Part shown: positions 1-8,459 of the stretch, piece by piece | Layout: the number at the start of each line of letters is the position of its first letter | How positions within the stretch are numbered: position 1 is the stretch's first letter | NCBI RefSeq assembly: GCF_022479115.1 | Contig: NZ_CP092497.1 | Span: forward strand, 7,688,001-7,752,000 | Direction: 5' to 3' | DNA: 64,000 bases | Source of the DNA: Amycolatopsis sp. EV170708-02-1 | GTDB lineage: Bacteria; Actinomycetota; Actinomycetes; Mycobacteriales; Pseudonocardiaceae | Program-made: the position numbers and the translations under genes | Notes under the pieces: generated by a model | Databases searched by the model: none | What the model saw: the letters and a program-made list of their open reading frames with translations, nothing else | Told to the model about the DNA's origin: nothing

Positions 1-279
1 ATCGGGCTCGGGCAGTGGCTCCGGTACGTCACCGGCGTCCTCGAGGTCGCCGGCGCGATCGGCCTGCTGATCCCCCGCTTCGGCGGGCCGTCGGCGCTGC
101 TGCTGGCGGGCGTCATGGTGGGCGCGAGCGTCACGGAGCTGTTCATCCTCGCGGACGGCGGCCCGGTCCTCCCGCTGATCCTGCTGATCGTCTGCGCGAC
201 GCTGGCCTGGTTCCTCCAGGATCAGACGCGCGCGCTGCTCGGGATCAAAGCTCCCAGAGACGACGAGGACGACCGCTAG
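1..279 (+). CDS. DoxX-like membrane protein (3' part)
   Basis: The reading frame is open from the first base of the window, so the 5' end is missing. The 92 visible residues contain the run WLRYVTGVLEVAGAIGLLIP followed by two further hydrophobic segments and a charged, acidic C-terminal tail (DDEDDR). The pattern of a Gly-rich helix with LEV.GAIGLL is typical of DoxX-family four-helix membrane proteins, whose molecular role is mostly unknown. It ends 299 bases before the das-type operon and there is no sign of co-transcription. Confidence is good for the family, low for any specific function. Confidence 0.75.
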   Translation: MGLGQWLRYVTGVLEVAGAIGLLIPRFGGPSALLLAGVMVGASVTELFILADGGPVLPLILLIVCATLAWFLQDQTRALLGIKAPRDDEDDR

Positions 280-490
280 GCGAACGCGCGCCACCCTTAC
301 ACCGAACGGCGCAAACCTCGCCCGCCGAATGCACCGTTCATCGGGACGGACAAAGAAAAACCGCATGTCAGCCTGCCTCGCGAGGCCTTGACGAGCACGC
401 CGAAATTCGATCATCAGCGTGATCGATCGCTCACTCAAGGTGAAAGATTGCGGCTCGTTTACAACGAACCGGCCACCCGCTTGACAGTCG

Positions 491-508
491 GAGTGGTACG
501 TACCACTC
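491..508. promoter_or_regulatory. Perfect 18-bp palindrome, DasR-like half sites
   Basis: GAGTGGTACGTACCACTC is identical to its reverse complement. Its outer arms AGTGGT and ACCACT equal those of the known DasR site (consensus AGTGGTCTAGACCACT), but the central four bases are ACGT instead of CTAG. It starts five bases after a TTGACA hexamer, where a bound repressor would block the promoter. DasR or another GntR-family regulator is the natural candidate. Confidence 0.6.
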
Positions 509-515
509 TGCCCAC

Positions 516-531
516 ATTGGTCTACACCATT
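516..531. promoter_or_regulatory. DasR-responsive element (dre)-like site
   Basis: ATTGGTCTACACCATT matches 13 of 16 positions of the DasR consensus ACTGGTCTAGACCACT. The site lies 46 bases before the start of the chitobiose-type binding protein gene, as expected for a GlcN6P-responsive DasR operator. It sits 24 bases, centre to centre, from the palindrome at 491-508. Confidence 0.6.
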
Positions 532-577
532 TTGTGGGAGCTCGGCATGGTGGCCGGGCATCGAAAGGACGGCACGA

Positions 578-1870
578 GTGAAGCGCTGGCTCAAGATGGC
601 TGCGGGCGCCGCCGCCATCACCCTCGCGACGGCGGGCTGCGCCGGTTCCGGCAGTGGCGACAGCACGAATTCGAGCGCTGCGGCCTCGAACGGCTCGCTC
701 ACGGTCTGGCTCATGACGGGCACCGCCCCGGAAGCACTGACGAACTCGCTCCACAAGGAATTCGAAGACGCGCACCCCGGCGTCAAGGTCAAGTACGAGA
801 TCCAGCAGTGGAACGGCATCCAGCAGAAGCTGACCACCGCGCTGGCCAGTGACAACCCGCCGGACGTGATCGAGCTGGGCAACACCCAGACCCCCGCGTT
901 CGCGAACCAGGGCGTGCTCGCCGACCTCACCTCCAGCGTGAACGACTTCAACGGCGCGCAGTGGCTGCAGGGCCTCAAGGCTTCGGGCGAGTTCGACGGC
1001 AAGACCTACGGCGTCCCGTTCTACGCGGCCAACCGTGAGGTCATCTACCGCAAGGACATGTTCGAGCAGGCGGGCATCACCGCGACGCCGAAGACGCGCG
1101 CGGAGTGGCTCGACGCGATCACCAAGCTCAAGGCCAAGTTCGGCAGCGACCCCGAGTTCCAGGCCCTCTACCACCCCGGCCAGAACTGGTACGAGCTGCT
1201 GTCCTACATCTGGGACGAGGGCGGCGACATCGCGCAGGCCAACGGGAAGTCCTTCAAGTCGACCCTGGACTCCCCGCAGGCCAAGGCCGGGCTCGACTTC
1301 TACAAGCAGCTCACCGAGGCTTCGGGCACCAAGGCCCCGAAGGACGCCGACGAGGCCACCCCGCAGCAGGCCGGTATCTACGGCGCGGGCAAGGTCGCGA
1401 TGATGATCGGTGTCCCGGGCGAGGTGGACACCGCGGCGAAGACCGACCCGAAGATCAAGGAGAAGTCGGGCGCCTTCCCGATCCCCGGCAAGACCGCCGA
1501 CAAGTCGGCCCCGGTCTTCCTGGGCGGCTCGAACCTGGTCATCCCGGCCAACAGCAAGAACGCGGCCGCGGCCAAGGACTACGTCAAGCTGTTCTCCACC
1601 CCGAAGTACCAGACCGAGCTGGCCAAGGCCGGTTACGTCCCCGGTACCTCGACCGACGTGTCCGCGCTCGACGCGAACCCGCTCACCAAGGTCATGGCCG
1701 AGGCTTCCAAGAACGGCCGTGCCGTGCCGACCAGCCCCAAGTGGGGTGACGTCGAGTCCGGTCAGAACCCGATCAAGGACATGCTGACCGCCTACCTGAC
1801 CGGAACGAAGACGCTCGACCAGGCGACCGCCGACGCCAACGCAGCGCTCGACAAGCTCATCGGCGGATGA
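578..1870 (+). CDS. dasA: DasA-type sugar ABC transporter substrate-binding lipoprotein
   Basis: This is a 430-residue family-1 extracellular solute-binding protein. A signal peptide ends in the lipobox LATAGC, so Cys21 would be lipidated and the protein anchored outside the membrane. It closely follows the layout of Streptomyces DasA, the N,N'-diacetylchitobiose-binding protein: LTVWL near the mature N-terminus, PDVIELGN, WLQGLKASGEFDGKTYGVPFYA, PVFLGGSNLVIP and a C-terminal A-DANAALDKLI helix. The GTG start at 578 has AAGGA eight bases upstream. The gene overlaps the permease by 4 bp. Upstream DasR-like sites and the downstream GH3 gene support chitobiose/GlcNAc uptake. The substrate is inferred from homology and context. 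Confidence 0.85.
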   Translation: MKRWLKMAAGAAAITLATAGCAGSGSGDSTNSSAAASNGSLTVWLMTGTAPEALTNSLHKEFEDAHPGVKVKYEIQQWNGIQQKLTTALASDNPPDVIELGNTQTPAFANQGVLADLTSSVNDFNGAQWLQGLKASGEFDGKTYGVPFYAANREVIYRKDMFEQAGITATPKTRAEWLDAITKLKAKFGSDPEFQALYHPGQNWYELLSYIWDEGGDIAQANGKSFKSTLDSPQAKAGLDFYKQLTEASGTKAPKDADEATPQQAGIYGAGKVAMMIGVPGEVDTAAKTDPKIKEKSGAFPIPGKTADKSAPVFLGGSNLVIPANSKNAAAAKDYVKLFSTPKYQTELAKAGYVPGTSTDVSALDANPLTKVMAEASKNGRAVPTSPKWGDVESGQNPIKDMLTAYLTGTKTLDQATADANAALDKLIGG

Positions 1871-2853
1871 CCACGACGAAAGATGTGACGATGCCGGCGG
1901 GGGCCACCCCGCCGGCATCGCCGCGCAGCAAACCGCCGAAATCCAACCGGCGCCTCCGCCTCGGCGAGCGGACCGCGCCGTACCTGCTGATCCTTCCCGC
2001 GCTGGTCGCGATCCTGGTCCTGCTGGGCTGGCCGACGCTGCAGCTGATCGGGATCAGTCTCCGCAAACTCGACCTCCGTGAGCTGGTCTCCGGGGAGATG
2101 GTCTGGGTAGGACTCGAGAACTTCTCCGAGATCCTGTCCGACTCGGAATTCTGGGAGATCACCGTCCGCACGCTGGTGTTCACCGCGTCGGTCGTGCTCC
2201 TCACCCTGCTGCTCGCGCTGCTCATGGCGGTGCTGATGCGGCATCTCAACCCGGTGGTCCGGGTGATCGTGCAGGTCGCGCTGATCCTCGCGTGGGCGAC
2301 GCCGGTGGTCGCGACGACCACGGTGTTCCAGTGGATCTTCGACCAGCAGTACGGCATCTTGAACAAGACGCTCGCGAAACTCGGTTTCGAGAGTTTCATC
2401 GGGCATTCGTGGTTCTCCACCGGCCCGAGCACGCTGACGGTCATCGGGATCCTGGTCGTCTGGCAGGCGGTGCCGTTCGTGGCGTTCACGCTCTACGCCG
2501 GGCTTCTCGGTGTCCCGAAGGAGCAATACGAGGCCGCGGGCATCGACGGCGCGAACGCCTGGCAGGCGTTCTGGGCGGTCAGCTGGCCGGCGATCCGGCC
2601 GATCCTGACCATGGTCACGTTCCTGTCGGTGCTGTGGGACTTCAAGCTGTTCGCCCAGGTGTGGGCGATCCGTCAAGGCGGACCGGACGGCGCCAGCACG
2701 ACGCTGCCGGTCTACATGTACCTCAAGGGCCTCGCGGGCAACCACTTCGGCCTGGCGGCCACCGCCGCCCTGCTGATGATGCTCGTGCTGATCCTGCTCA
2801 CCGCCCGGTACGTCCATCTGCTGGTGCGCACGAAGGAGGCCGACCTGTCATGA
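1867..2853 (+). CDS. dasB: Sugar ABC transporter permease, DasB-like
   Basis: This is a 328-residue MalF-type permease. After a cytosolic N-terminus rich in Pro and Arg it has a first membrane helix (YLLILPALVAILVLLGWPTL) and five more. The cytoplasmic EAA loop that contacts the ATPase is visible as EAAGIDGANAWQAFWAVSWPAIRP. Its ATG overlaps the dasA stop codon in an ATGA, indicating translational coupling. No ATPase gene is in the operon, as in Streptomyces das and ngc loci, where the shared ATPase MsiK is encoded elsewhere. That the same arrangement holds here is an inference. Confidence 0.85.
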   Translation: MTTTKDVTMPAGATPPASPRSKPPKSNRRLRLGERTAPYLLILPALVAILVLLGWPTLQLIGISLRKLDLRELVSGEMVWVGLENFSEILSDSEFWEITVRTLVFTASVVLLTLLLALLMAVLMRHLNPVVRVIVQVALILAWATPVVATTTVFQWIFDQQYGILNKTLAKLGFESFIGHSWFSTGPSTLTVIGILVVWQAVPFVAFTLYAGLLGVPKEQYEAAGIDGANAWQAFWAVSWPAIRPILTMVTFLSVLWDFKLFAQVWAIRQGGPDGASTTLPVYMYLKGLAGNHFGLAATAALLMMLVLILLTARYVHLLVRTKEADLS

Positions 2854-3680
2854 GGAAGTCCCTGTCCCAGCGGATCGGCCTCGGCACGCTCGGCGTGGTG
2901 GTGGCGCTGCTGTTCGTCTTCCCGACGTACTGGATGTTCACCTCTTCGCTGAAGACACCGGGCCAGGTCCTGTCCCCGGACTACGACCTCGTCCCGCTGT
3001 CGGTGACGTTCGAAAACTTCGTCTCGGCGCTGACGAAACCCGGCTTCACCACGTACCTCGCCAACAGCCTGATCGTCACGCTCGGCGCGGTGCTGTGCTC
3101 GCTCGTCGCGGGTGTGCTGGCCGCGGTTCCCTTGTCCCGCATGCGTTTCCGCGGGCGCAAGGGGTTCCTGCTGCTGGTGCTCGTCGCCCAGCTGGCGCCG
3201 TTCGAAGCGCTGCTGATCCCGATGTACCTGCTGATGCGCGACGCCGGGCTGCTCAACCAGCTGCCTTCGCTGCTGCTGGTGTACTTCGCGGCGACGCTGC
3301 CCTTCACGTGCTGGATGCTTTACGGCTTCGTCAACGGCATCCCGTACGACCTCGAAGAGGCCGCGATGATCGACGGCTGCAGCCGGGCGGGCGCCTTCCG
3401 CCGGGTGACGCTGCCGCTGCTCGCGCCCGGGCTGGTGACCACCTCGGTGTTCAGCTTCATCACCGCGTGGAACGAGTTCCTGTTCGCGTTCGTGTTCATG
3501 CGCGACCAGAACAAGCAGACGCTGCCGGTGTGGCTGTCGTCGTTCCGGACGGCGTTCTCCGTGGACTGGGGCGGCATCATGGCGGCGTCGGTCATCTACG
3601 CCGTGCCCGCGCTGGTGTTCTTCATCATCGTCCAGCGCAAGCTCGTGTCCAACCTGACCGCAGGCGCAGTGAAGGGATAA
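2850..3680 (+). CDS. dasC: Sugar ABC transporter permease, DasC-like
   Basis: This is a 276-residue MalG-type permease with six predicted helices. The first is GLGTLGVVVALLFVFPTYWMFTSSL, and the typical AFEALLIPMYLLMRDAGLLN region follows. The EAA loop reads EEAAMIDGCSRAGAFRRVTLPLLAPG. The ATG at 2850 overlaps the preceding stop by 4 bp and has AAGGAGG at 2833-2839. It forms the second half of the membrane channel with the DasB-like partner and would carry chitobiose or related GlcNAc oligosaccharides. Confidence 0.85.
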   Translation: MRKSLSQRIGLGTLGVVVALLFVFPTYWMFTSSLKTPGQVLSPDYDLVPLSVTFENFVSALTKPGFTTYLANSLIVTLGAVLCSLVAGVLAAVPLSRMRFRGRKGFLLLVLVAQLAPFEALLIPMYLLMRDAGLLNQLPSLLLVYFAATLPFTCWMLYGFVNGIPYDLEEAAMIDGCSRAGAFRRVTLPLLAPGLVTTSVFSFITAWNEFLFAFVFMRDQNKQTLPVWLSSFRTAFSVDWGGIMAASVIYAVPALVFFIIVQRKLVSNLTAGAVKG

Positions 3681-3683
3681 TCG

Positions 3684-5126
3684 TTGTCTTCACCGGAAAA
3701 GCTCGCCGCATCCGTGCTCGTATCGGGCTTCGACGGCACCACCGCGCCGGAGTGGCTGCGCCGCAAGGTGGCGGACGGTCTCGGCGGCGCGATCCTGTTC
3801 GGCCGCAACGTGGTCGACGACGAGCAGGTGGCCGCGCTGAGCGCGCAGCTACGGGCGGAACGGCCCGACGTGCTCGTCGGCATCGACGAGGAGGGCGGTG
3901 ACGTCACCCGGCTCGACGTCGCCACCGGCTCGTTCGTGCCGGGGCCGCTCGCACTCGGCGCCGCGGACGACGTCGAGCTGACGGCCTCGGTCGCGGCGGC
4001 GCTCGGCGAACGGCTGGCCGCGTGCGGGGTGACGATCAACTTCGCCCCGTGCGCGGATCTCACGCTGGCGGCCGAGGATCCCTCGATCGGGGTCCGGGCG
4101 TTCGGTTCGGATCCGGAAAAGGCGTCGCCGCATGTCGCGGCGTACATCACCGGCCTGCAGAAGTACGGCGTGGCCGCGTCCGCCAAGCATTTCCCCGGGC
4201 ACGGGGCGGCGACCGACGATTCGCACCACGCGCTGCCGGTGCTGCCCAGGACCGAGGCGGAATTGCGCGAGCTCGAACTCGTGCCGTTCAAGGCGGCCAT
4301 CGCGGCCGGGGTGCGCGCGGTGATGACCGGGCACCTCGTCGTCCCCGCGTGGGGTGAGCTGCCCGCGACGCTGAACCCGAAGGCGCTCACCGACGTCCTG
4401 CGCGGCGAGCTCGGCTTCACCGGCGCGGTCGTCACCGACGCGCTGGACATGGGCGCCGTCGCCGGAGAGCTCGGCAAGACCGAGGGCGTCGGACGGGCGT
4501 CGGTGCGGGCGCTGATCGCCGGCGCCGACGCGCTGTGCCTCGGCGGAGTGTCGTTCGAAGAGGACGAGCTGAACCGGATCGCGGCGGTCATCGCGGCCGC
4601 GGTCGAATCCGGTGAGCTGCCGCTGGAACGGCTGGCAGAGGCGTCGGAACGGGTCGCCGCGCTCGGCACTCCCCCGGTTTCGACGCCGATCTCCCGGGTG
4701 GATCACCGGCTCGGCCTGGAGGCGGCACGCAAGGCGTTGCGGATCCAGGGTTCGCCGAAGCTGGACGGCCCGCCGCTGGTGATCGACATCGAGACCGAGC
4801 CGATCATCGCGGCCGGACCGATGCCGTGGGGGCTCGGCTCGCATCTGACCGAGCTCGTGCCCGGCACCCGGGCGCTCAAGGTCGGCGCGGACGAGATCGC
4901 GACCGCGATCGAGGCCGTCCACGGTGCCCGTGACCTCGTGGTGGTGACGCGCGAGGCACACCGGCACCCGGAGGTCCGCGAGTTCCTCAGCTGGCTGCGA
5001 GAGTCCTCTGTGGACTACATCCGGGTCGAAACCGGTGTTCCCGGCCCGGAGACCGACGGGCCGCGGATCGACACGTTCAGCGGGTCCTACGTCAGCCTCC
5101 GCGCCGCCGCGGAGTACCTGGCCTGA
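3684..5126 (+). CDS. GH3 beta-N-acetylhexosaminidase, DasD/NagZ-type
   Basis: This is a 480-residue glycoside hydrolase family 3 protein with no signal peptide, so it acts in the cytosol. The family signature KHFPGHG lies at residues 168-174, followed by the D-x-H pair Asp179/His181 that serves as the unusual acid/base dyad in NagZ-type enzymes. The nucleophile is Asp252 in VVTDALDM. It follows the permeases by three bases and starts at TTG (3684) with GAAGGGA six bases upstream. The expected job is to split imported chitobiose into GlcNAc, matching DasD downstream of dasABC in Streptomyces. A peptidoglycan-recycling NagZ role is the alternative. The C-terminal third (about 340-480) is less conserved. 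Confidence 0.85.
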   Translation: MSSPEKLAASVLVSGFDGTTAPEWLRRKVADGLGGAILFGRNVVDDEQVAALSAQLRAERPDVLVGIDEEGGDVTRLDVATGSFVPGPLALGAADDVELTASVAAALGERLAACGVTINFAPCADLTLAAEDPSIGVRAFGSDPEKASPHVAAYITGLQKYGVAASAKHFPGHGAATDDSHHALPVLPRTEAELRELELVPFKAAIAAGVRAVMTGHLVVPAWGELPATLNPKALTDVLRGELGFTGAVVTDALDMGAVAGELGKTEGVGRASVRALIAGADALCLGGVSFEEDELNRIAAVIAAAVESGELPLERLAEASERVAALGTPPVSTPISRVDHRLGLEAARKALRIQGSPKLDGPPLVIDIETEPIIAAGPMPWGLGSHLTELVPGTRALKVGADEIATAIEAVHGARDLVVVTREAHRHPEVREFLSWLRESSVDYIRVETGVPGPETDGPRIDTFSGSYVSLRAAAEYLA

Positions 5127-5133
5127 CCCCTTT

Positions 5134-5197
5134 CGCGTTTCGTCCTCTGAATGCGGTACTTGCGTATGCATGGACCGCGTTCAGAGGACGAATCGCG
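5134..5197. repeat. Palindromic intergenic repeat, TCCTCTGAATGCGGT family
   Basis: Two 24-base arms (5134-5157 and 5174-5197) are reverse complements at 22 of 24 positions and enclose a 16-base loop. The element lies eight bases after the GH3 stop codon and would form a strong hairpin, so it is a likely terminator. Related sequence recurs at 8224-8243, 8411-8478 and, as a half copy, near 47888-47912. Confidence 0.75.
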
Positions 5198-5284
5198 TTA
5201 TTCGGTTGCGGCGCCGGAGCGGGGGTGCTGTAGTCGGGAAGATCGGTTCCCGGCCTAGGAGATGATCGTCTTGCGAGTGACCAC

Positions 5285-5321
5285 GTCCTTCCCTCAGGTA
5301 CTTTCCGCCTACCTCAAGGAC
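5285..5321 (+). promoter_or_regulatory. Leader hairpin hiding the otrA-like ribosome binding site
   Basis: GTCCTT (5285-5290) pairs with AAGGAC (5316-5321), and AGGTA (5296-5300) pairs with TACCT (5310-5314), around a nine-base loop. The 3' strand contains the AAGGA Shine-Dalgarno of the gene starting at 5332. A 35-codon frame opens at ATG 5262 and runs across this hairpin into the coding region. This is the layout of a translational attenuator, but the short frame has AGGAG directly abutting its ATG, so its translation is uncertain. Confidence 0.4.
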
Positions 5322-5331
5322 GAGACCACTC

Positions 5332-7233
5332 GTGAAAACCCTCAATCTGGGGATTCTGGCGCATGTTGACGCCGGGAAGACGAGCCTGACCGAGCGTCTG
5401 TTGCACACCGCCGGGATCATCGGCGAACTGGGCAGCGTCGACGACGGCAGCACGCAGACCGACACCCTGGCGCTCGAACGCGCCCGCGGCATCACCATCA
5501 AGGCGGCCGTGGTGTCGTTCGCCCTCGGCGACGTCACCGTCAACCTGATCGACACCCCCGGCCACCCCGACTTCATCGCCGAGGTCGAACGCGCGCTCGG
5601 CGTGCTCGACGGCGCCGTCCTGGTGCTGTCCGCAGTCGAAGGCGTCCAAGCCCAGACCCGGGTCCTGATGCGGACCTTGCGGCGGCTGGGCGTCCCGGTG
5701 CTGCTGTTCGTGAACAAACTGGACCGCCGAGGCGCCGACCCGGAGCGCGTTTTCCGGGAGATCGCCGAGAAACTCACGCCGACGGCCGTCACGATGGACC
5801 CCGATCGGGTGATCGATCTGCTGGCGACACTCGACGAGGACTTCCTGACCGAGTACCTCACCGCCCCGGACACGTTCACGCCGTCACGGCTCCGCGCCGA
5901 ACTCTCCGCGAAAGTCGCCGAAGGTCGCGCTCATCCGGTCTATTTCGGATCCGCGATCACCGGCGCCGGGATCGACGCGCTCCGCGACGGCATCGAGAAC
6001 CTGTTGCCCGCCAAGGAAGCCGACGTCCACGCGCCGCTGTCCGGCACGGTGTTCAAGGTCGAGCGCGCGCCGGGCGGCGAGAAGATCGCCTACGTGCGGC
6101 TGTTCACCGGCAGCGTCGCCGTGCGCGACAAGGTCCCGCTCGGCGACGGCGAAGGCAAGGTCACCGCGATCAGCGTTTTCGACCACGGCTCGGCCGTGCC
6201 GTCGGGATCGGCCGAGGCCGGGCGGATCGCGAAACTTTCGGGGCTCGACGTCCGGATCGGGGACGTGCTCGGGGCCCGGACGCGAGCGCGGGAGGCCCTG
6301 TTCTCGCCGCCGACGCTGGAAACCGTCGTCTCGCCGGTGCGCCCCACCGATCGCGGTGCGCTGCACCAGGCGCTCACCCGGTTGACCGAACAGGATCCGC
6401 TGATCGGCCTGCGGCACGACGAGGTCCGCCAGGAGACTTCCGTTTCGCTGTACGGAGAAGTGCAGAAGGAGGTCGTACAGGCGACGCTCGCGGACGAATA
6501 CGGCATCGACGTCACCTTCAGCGAGACGACCACGATCTGCGTCGAGCGCGTCTCCGGCACCGGGTCGGCCGTCGAGCTCATCGGCACGGCGTCGAATCCC
6601 TTTCTGGCCACGGTCGGGCTACGTGTCGAGCCCGGAAGCGGGATCTCGTTCCGCTTGGAGGTCGAACTCGGCTCGATGCCGTATTCCTTCGTCAAAGCCG
6701 TGGAGGACACGGTGAAGGAGACGCTGCGCGAAGGCATCCACGGCTGGGAGGTGGGCGACTGCGCGGTGACGATGACGCATTCCGGCTACTACGCCAGGCA
6801 AAGCCACGCCCACGGCACGTTCGACAAAAGCATGTCCAGCACCGCGGGCGATTTCCGTGATCTGACGCCGTTGGTACTGATGGCGGCGCTGCGCGAGGCC
6901 GGGACGACCGTCCACGAACCGCTGCACCGGTTCACCCTCCAAACCCCGGCCGACACGCTCGGCGCGGTGACCGCGCTGCTGGCGCGGGCTCGCGCCGTCC
7001 CGCGGACGACCATCACGAAGGGCGGCACGGCCGAACTCGAAGGCGAGATCCCGGCGGCGGAAACCCATACGGTGCACCAGCTCCTGCCCTCGGCGACTCG
7101 AGGGGAAGGCGCGATGGAGACGGCGTTCCACGGCTACCGGCCCGTCCGGGGAGCGGCGCCGTCGCGAGCGAGGACCGATCACAACCCGTTGGAACGCAAG
7201 GAATATCTGTTACGCGTGCTGCGGCGCGTCTGA
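5332..7233 (+). CDS. OtrA/Tet-type ribosomal protection protein
   Basis: This is a 633-residue EF-G-like GTPase. The G1 loop is AHVDAGKT (10-17), G3 is DTPGH (74-78) and G4 is NKLD (128-131). The rest follows domains II-V of tetracycline ribosomal protection proteins, ending in a YLLRVLRRV tail like that of Streptomyces OtrA (LKRV). Opening and middle segments (NLGILAHVDAGKTSLTERLLH, EVERALGVLDGAVLV, LYGEVQKEV) are nearly OtrA-like, so it most likely removes tetracyclines from the ribosome. It is a chromosomal copy with normal codon use, not an obvious mobile acquisition. The GTG at 5332 has AAGGA 11 bases upstream inside a hairpin. Confidence 0.85.
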   Translation: MKTLNLGILAHVDAGKTSLTERLLHTAGIIGELGSVDDGSTQTDTLALERARGITIKAAVVSFALGDVTVNLIDTPGHPDFIAEVERALGVLDGAVLVLSAVEGVQAQTRVLMRTLRRLGVPVLLFVNKLDRRGADPERVFREIAEKLTPTAVTMDPDRVIDLLATLDEDFLTEYLTAPDTFTPSRLRAELSAKVAEGRAHPVYFGSAITGAGIDALRDGIENLLPAKEADVHAPLSGTVFKVERAPGGEKIAYVRLFTGSVAVRDKVPLGDGEGKVTAISVFDHGSAVPSGSAEAGRIAKLSGLDVRIGDVLGARTRAREALFSPPTLETVVSPVRPTDRGALHQALTRLTEQDPLIGLRHDEVRQETSVSLYGEVQKEVVQATLADEYGIDVTFSETTTICVERVSGTGSAVELIGTASNPFLATVGLRVEPGSGISFRLEVELGSMPYSFVKAVEDTVKETLREGIHGWEVGDCAVTMTHSGYYARQSHAHGTFDKSMSSTAGDFRDLTPLVLMAALREAGTTVHEPLHRFTLQTPADTLGAVTALLARARAVPRTTITKGGTAELEGEIPAAETHTVHQLLPSATRGEGAMETAFHGYRPVRGAAPSRARTDHNPLERKEYLLRVLRRV

Positions 7234-7248
7234 AGAACGGAGAACGTC

Positions 7249-8211
7249 ATGGTTTCACGGCTCGGGGTCAGGATCCCGCGCGAGCTGCCCGCCGCCCGCC
7301 TGACCGGCCTCGCCCGGCGCGCGGAACAGGAGGGCCTGGACGAGGTCTGGATCGTCGAGGACTGCTTCTACGCGGGCGGGATCGCGACGGCGTCGGCGGT
7401 GCTGGCGGCGACCGAGAAGATCACCCTCGGCATCGGCATCATGCCCGCCGTGGCGAGGAACCCGGCCATCGCCGCGATGGAGATCGCGGCGCTGGCGGAG
7501 CTGTACCCCGGACGGCTGATCGCCGGATTCGGGCACGGGGTGCCGAGCTGGATGCGGCAGATCGACGCGTGGCCGAAGTCGGCGCTCGCCGCGTTCGAAG
7601 AGACGCTGACGGTCATCCGCCGTCTCCTGGCGGGTGAACGCGTTTCGTTCGAGGGCAAGCACGTGCGGCTCGACGAGGTCGAGCTGGAGTTCCCGCCCGC
7701 GCTGCCGCCGAAGCTCGTCGCCGGTGTCCGCGGCCCGAAATCGCTCGCGGCGGCGGGCCGGGTCGCCGACGGGACGCTCCTGGCCGAACCGGCGACCCCG
7801 GAGTACGTCCGCGCGACACGGGACCTCATCGGCGTCGAAGACCATTCGATCGCCACCTACAACTGGCTGGCCCTCGACGCCGATCCCGAGCGGGCCCGCG
7901 AGCGCGCCCGGTCCGACGTCGCGTCCGCGATCGGGCCGAACTCCGGTCCGGCGCTGGAGCCGCTGGACTTCGGCGCGGAACTGCTGGCCGAGGTCGAGGC
8001 CGCGACCGACCGCGAAGACCTGGCCCGGCGGTTGCGGCCCGAGTGGATCGACAGGCTGAGCGTCAGCGGCCCGCTCGACCGGTGCGTCGAGCAGATCCGC
8101 GCCCTGTACGCGGCCGGGACCGAGTCGGTCATCCTGCTCCCCCTGCTCGGCGAGCCGGAGGAGGAGTCCTTCGCCGCGGCGGGCCGGATCGCCGCGGCCC
8201 TGCGCGGCTGA
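7249..8211 (+). CDS. LLM-class (luciferase-like) flavin/F420-dependent oxidoreductase
   Basis: This is a 320-residue luciferase-like barrel protein. It shows the typical start LGVRIPRELPAARLTGLARRAEQEGLDEVWIVED, the ITLGIGIMP strand and RNPAIAAMEIAALAELYPGRLIAGFGHG. In actinomycetes such proteins usually use F420 or FMN. The gene begins 15 bases after the OtrA-like stop and so is probably co-transcribed with it. A link to tetracycline-like compounds is attractive because related enzymes act in tetracycline tailoring, but nothing in the sequence proves the substrate. Confidence 0.75.
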   Translation: MVSRLGVRIPRELPAARLTGLARRAEQEGLDEVWIVEDCFYAGGIATASAVLAATEKITLGIGIMPAVARNPAIAAMEIAALAELYPGRLIAGFGHGVPSWMRQIDAWPKSALAAFEETLTVIRRLLAGERVSFEGKHVRLDEVELEFPPALPPKLVAGVRGPKSLAAAGRVADGTLLAEPATPEYVRATRDLIGVEDHSIATYNWLALDADPERARERARSDVASAIGPNSGPALEPLDFGAELLAEVEAATDREDLARRLRPEWIDRLSVSGPLDRCVEQIRALYAAGTESVILLPLLGEPEEESFAAAGRIAAALRG

Positions 8212-8459
8212 CCCTCCTCCGCATTTCGTCCTCTGAATGCGGTCAAGGGGCGGCGGCGCCTGGGGCGAAGGGGACTTTCCGCACATCTGATGCGGCGAAA
8301 GTCCCCTTCACAACACCCAAGCGACCGTGGGCCTCGTCGTGAAGGCCGCCTTTGGGACGTTAGATGTCTCAAGGGTGGCCTTCAGGACATCGCTGGTCCC
8401 TGCCCCAAGCACCGCATTTAGAGGACTGAACGCGGTCCTTGCACACGCAACGACCGCGT
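8212..8459. repeat. Intergenic stretch packed with palindromic repeats
   Basis: Between the convergent LLM and dehydrogenase genes lie four elements. A half copy of the TCCTCTGAATGCGGT repeat is at 8224-8243. A hairpin of the GAAGGGGACTTTC family is at 8267-8309, with a two-base bulge. A weaker imperfect hairpin at about 8340-8384 has GAAGGCC and GGCCTTC ends. A full TCCTCTGAATGCGGT palindrome has arms at 8411-8437 and 8452-8478. The last overlaps the 3' end of the dehydrogenase gene, whose TAA stop (8460-8462) lies inside the arm. No gene is seen here. Confidence 0.7.

Larger units (their letters stand above)
280..577 (+). promoter_or_regulatory. Regulatory region of the dasABC-type operon
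   Basis: This 298-base gap has no convincing gene. It contains a consensus -35 hexamer TTGACA at 481-486, followed directly by two palindromes at 491-508 and 516-531 that are listed separately. No clear matching -10 box is visible at 16-18 bases spacing, so the exact start site cannot be assigned. A Shine-Dalgarno AAGGA lies at 565-569, eight bases before the GTG at 578. Nothing else recognisable is seen in 280-480. Confidence 0.5.

Noticed and set aside
431..2817. Long opposite-strand open frames across the das-type genes, and similar frames elsewhere
   Set aside because: They are high-GC shadow frames with Arg/Pro/Gly-rich translations, no ribosome binding sites and no recognisable motifs, lying over well-supported genes.
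578..5126. Maltose or trehalose import operon
   Set aside because: The binding protein follows DasA much more closely, the operon ends with a GH3 hexosaminidase, and the upstream sites are DasR-like.
5332..7233. Elongation factor G
   Set aside because: At 633 residues it is shorter than EF-G, and its opening, middle and terminal motifs follow OtrA-type ribosomal protection proteins.
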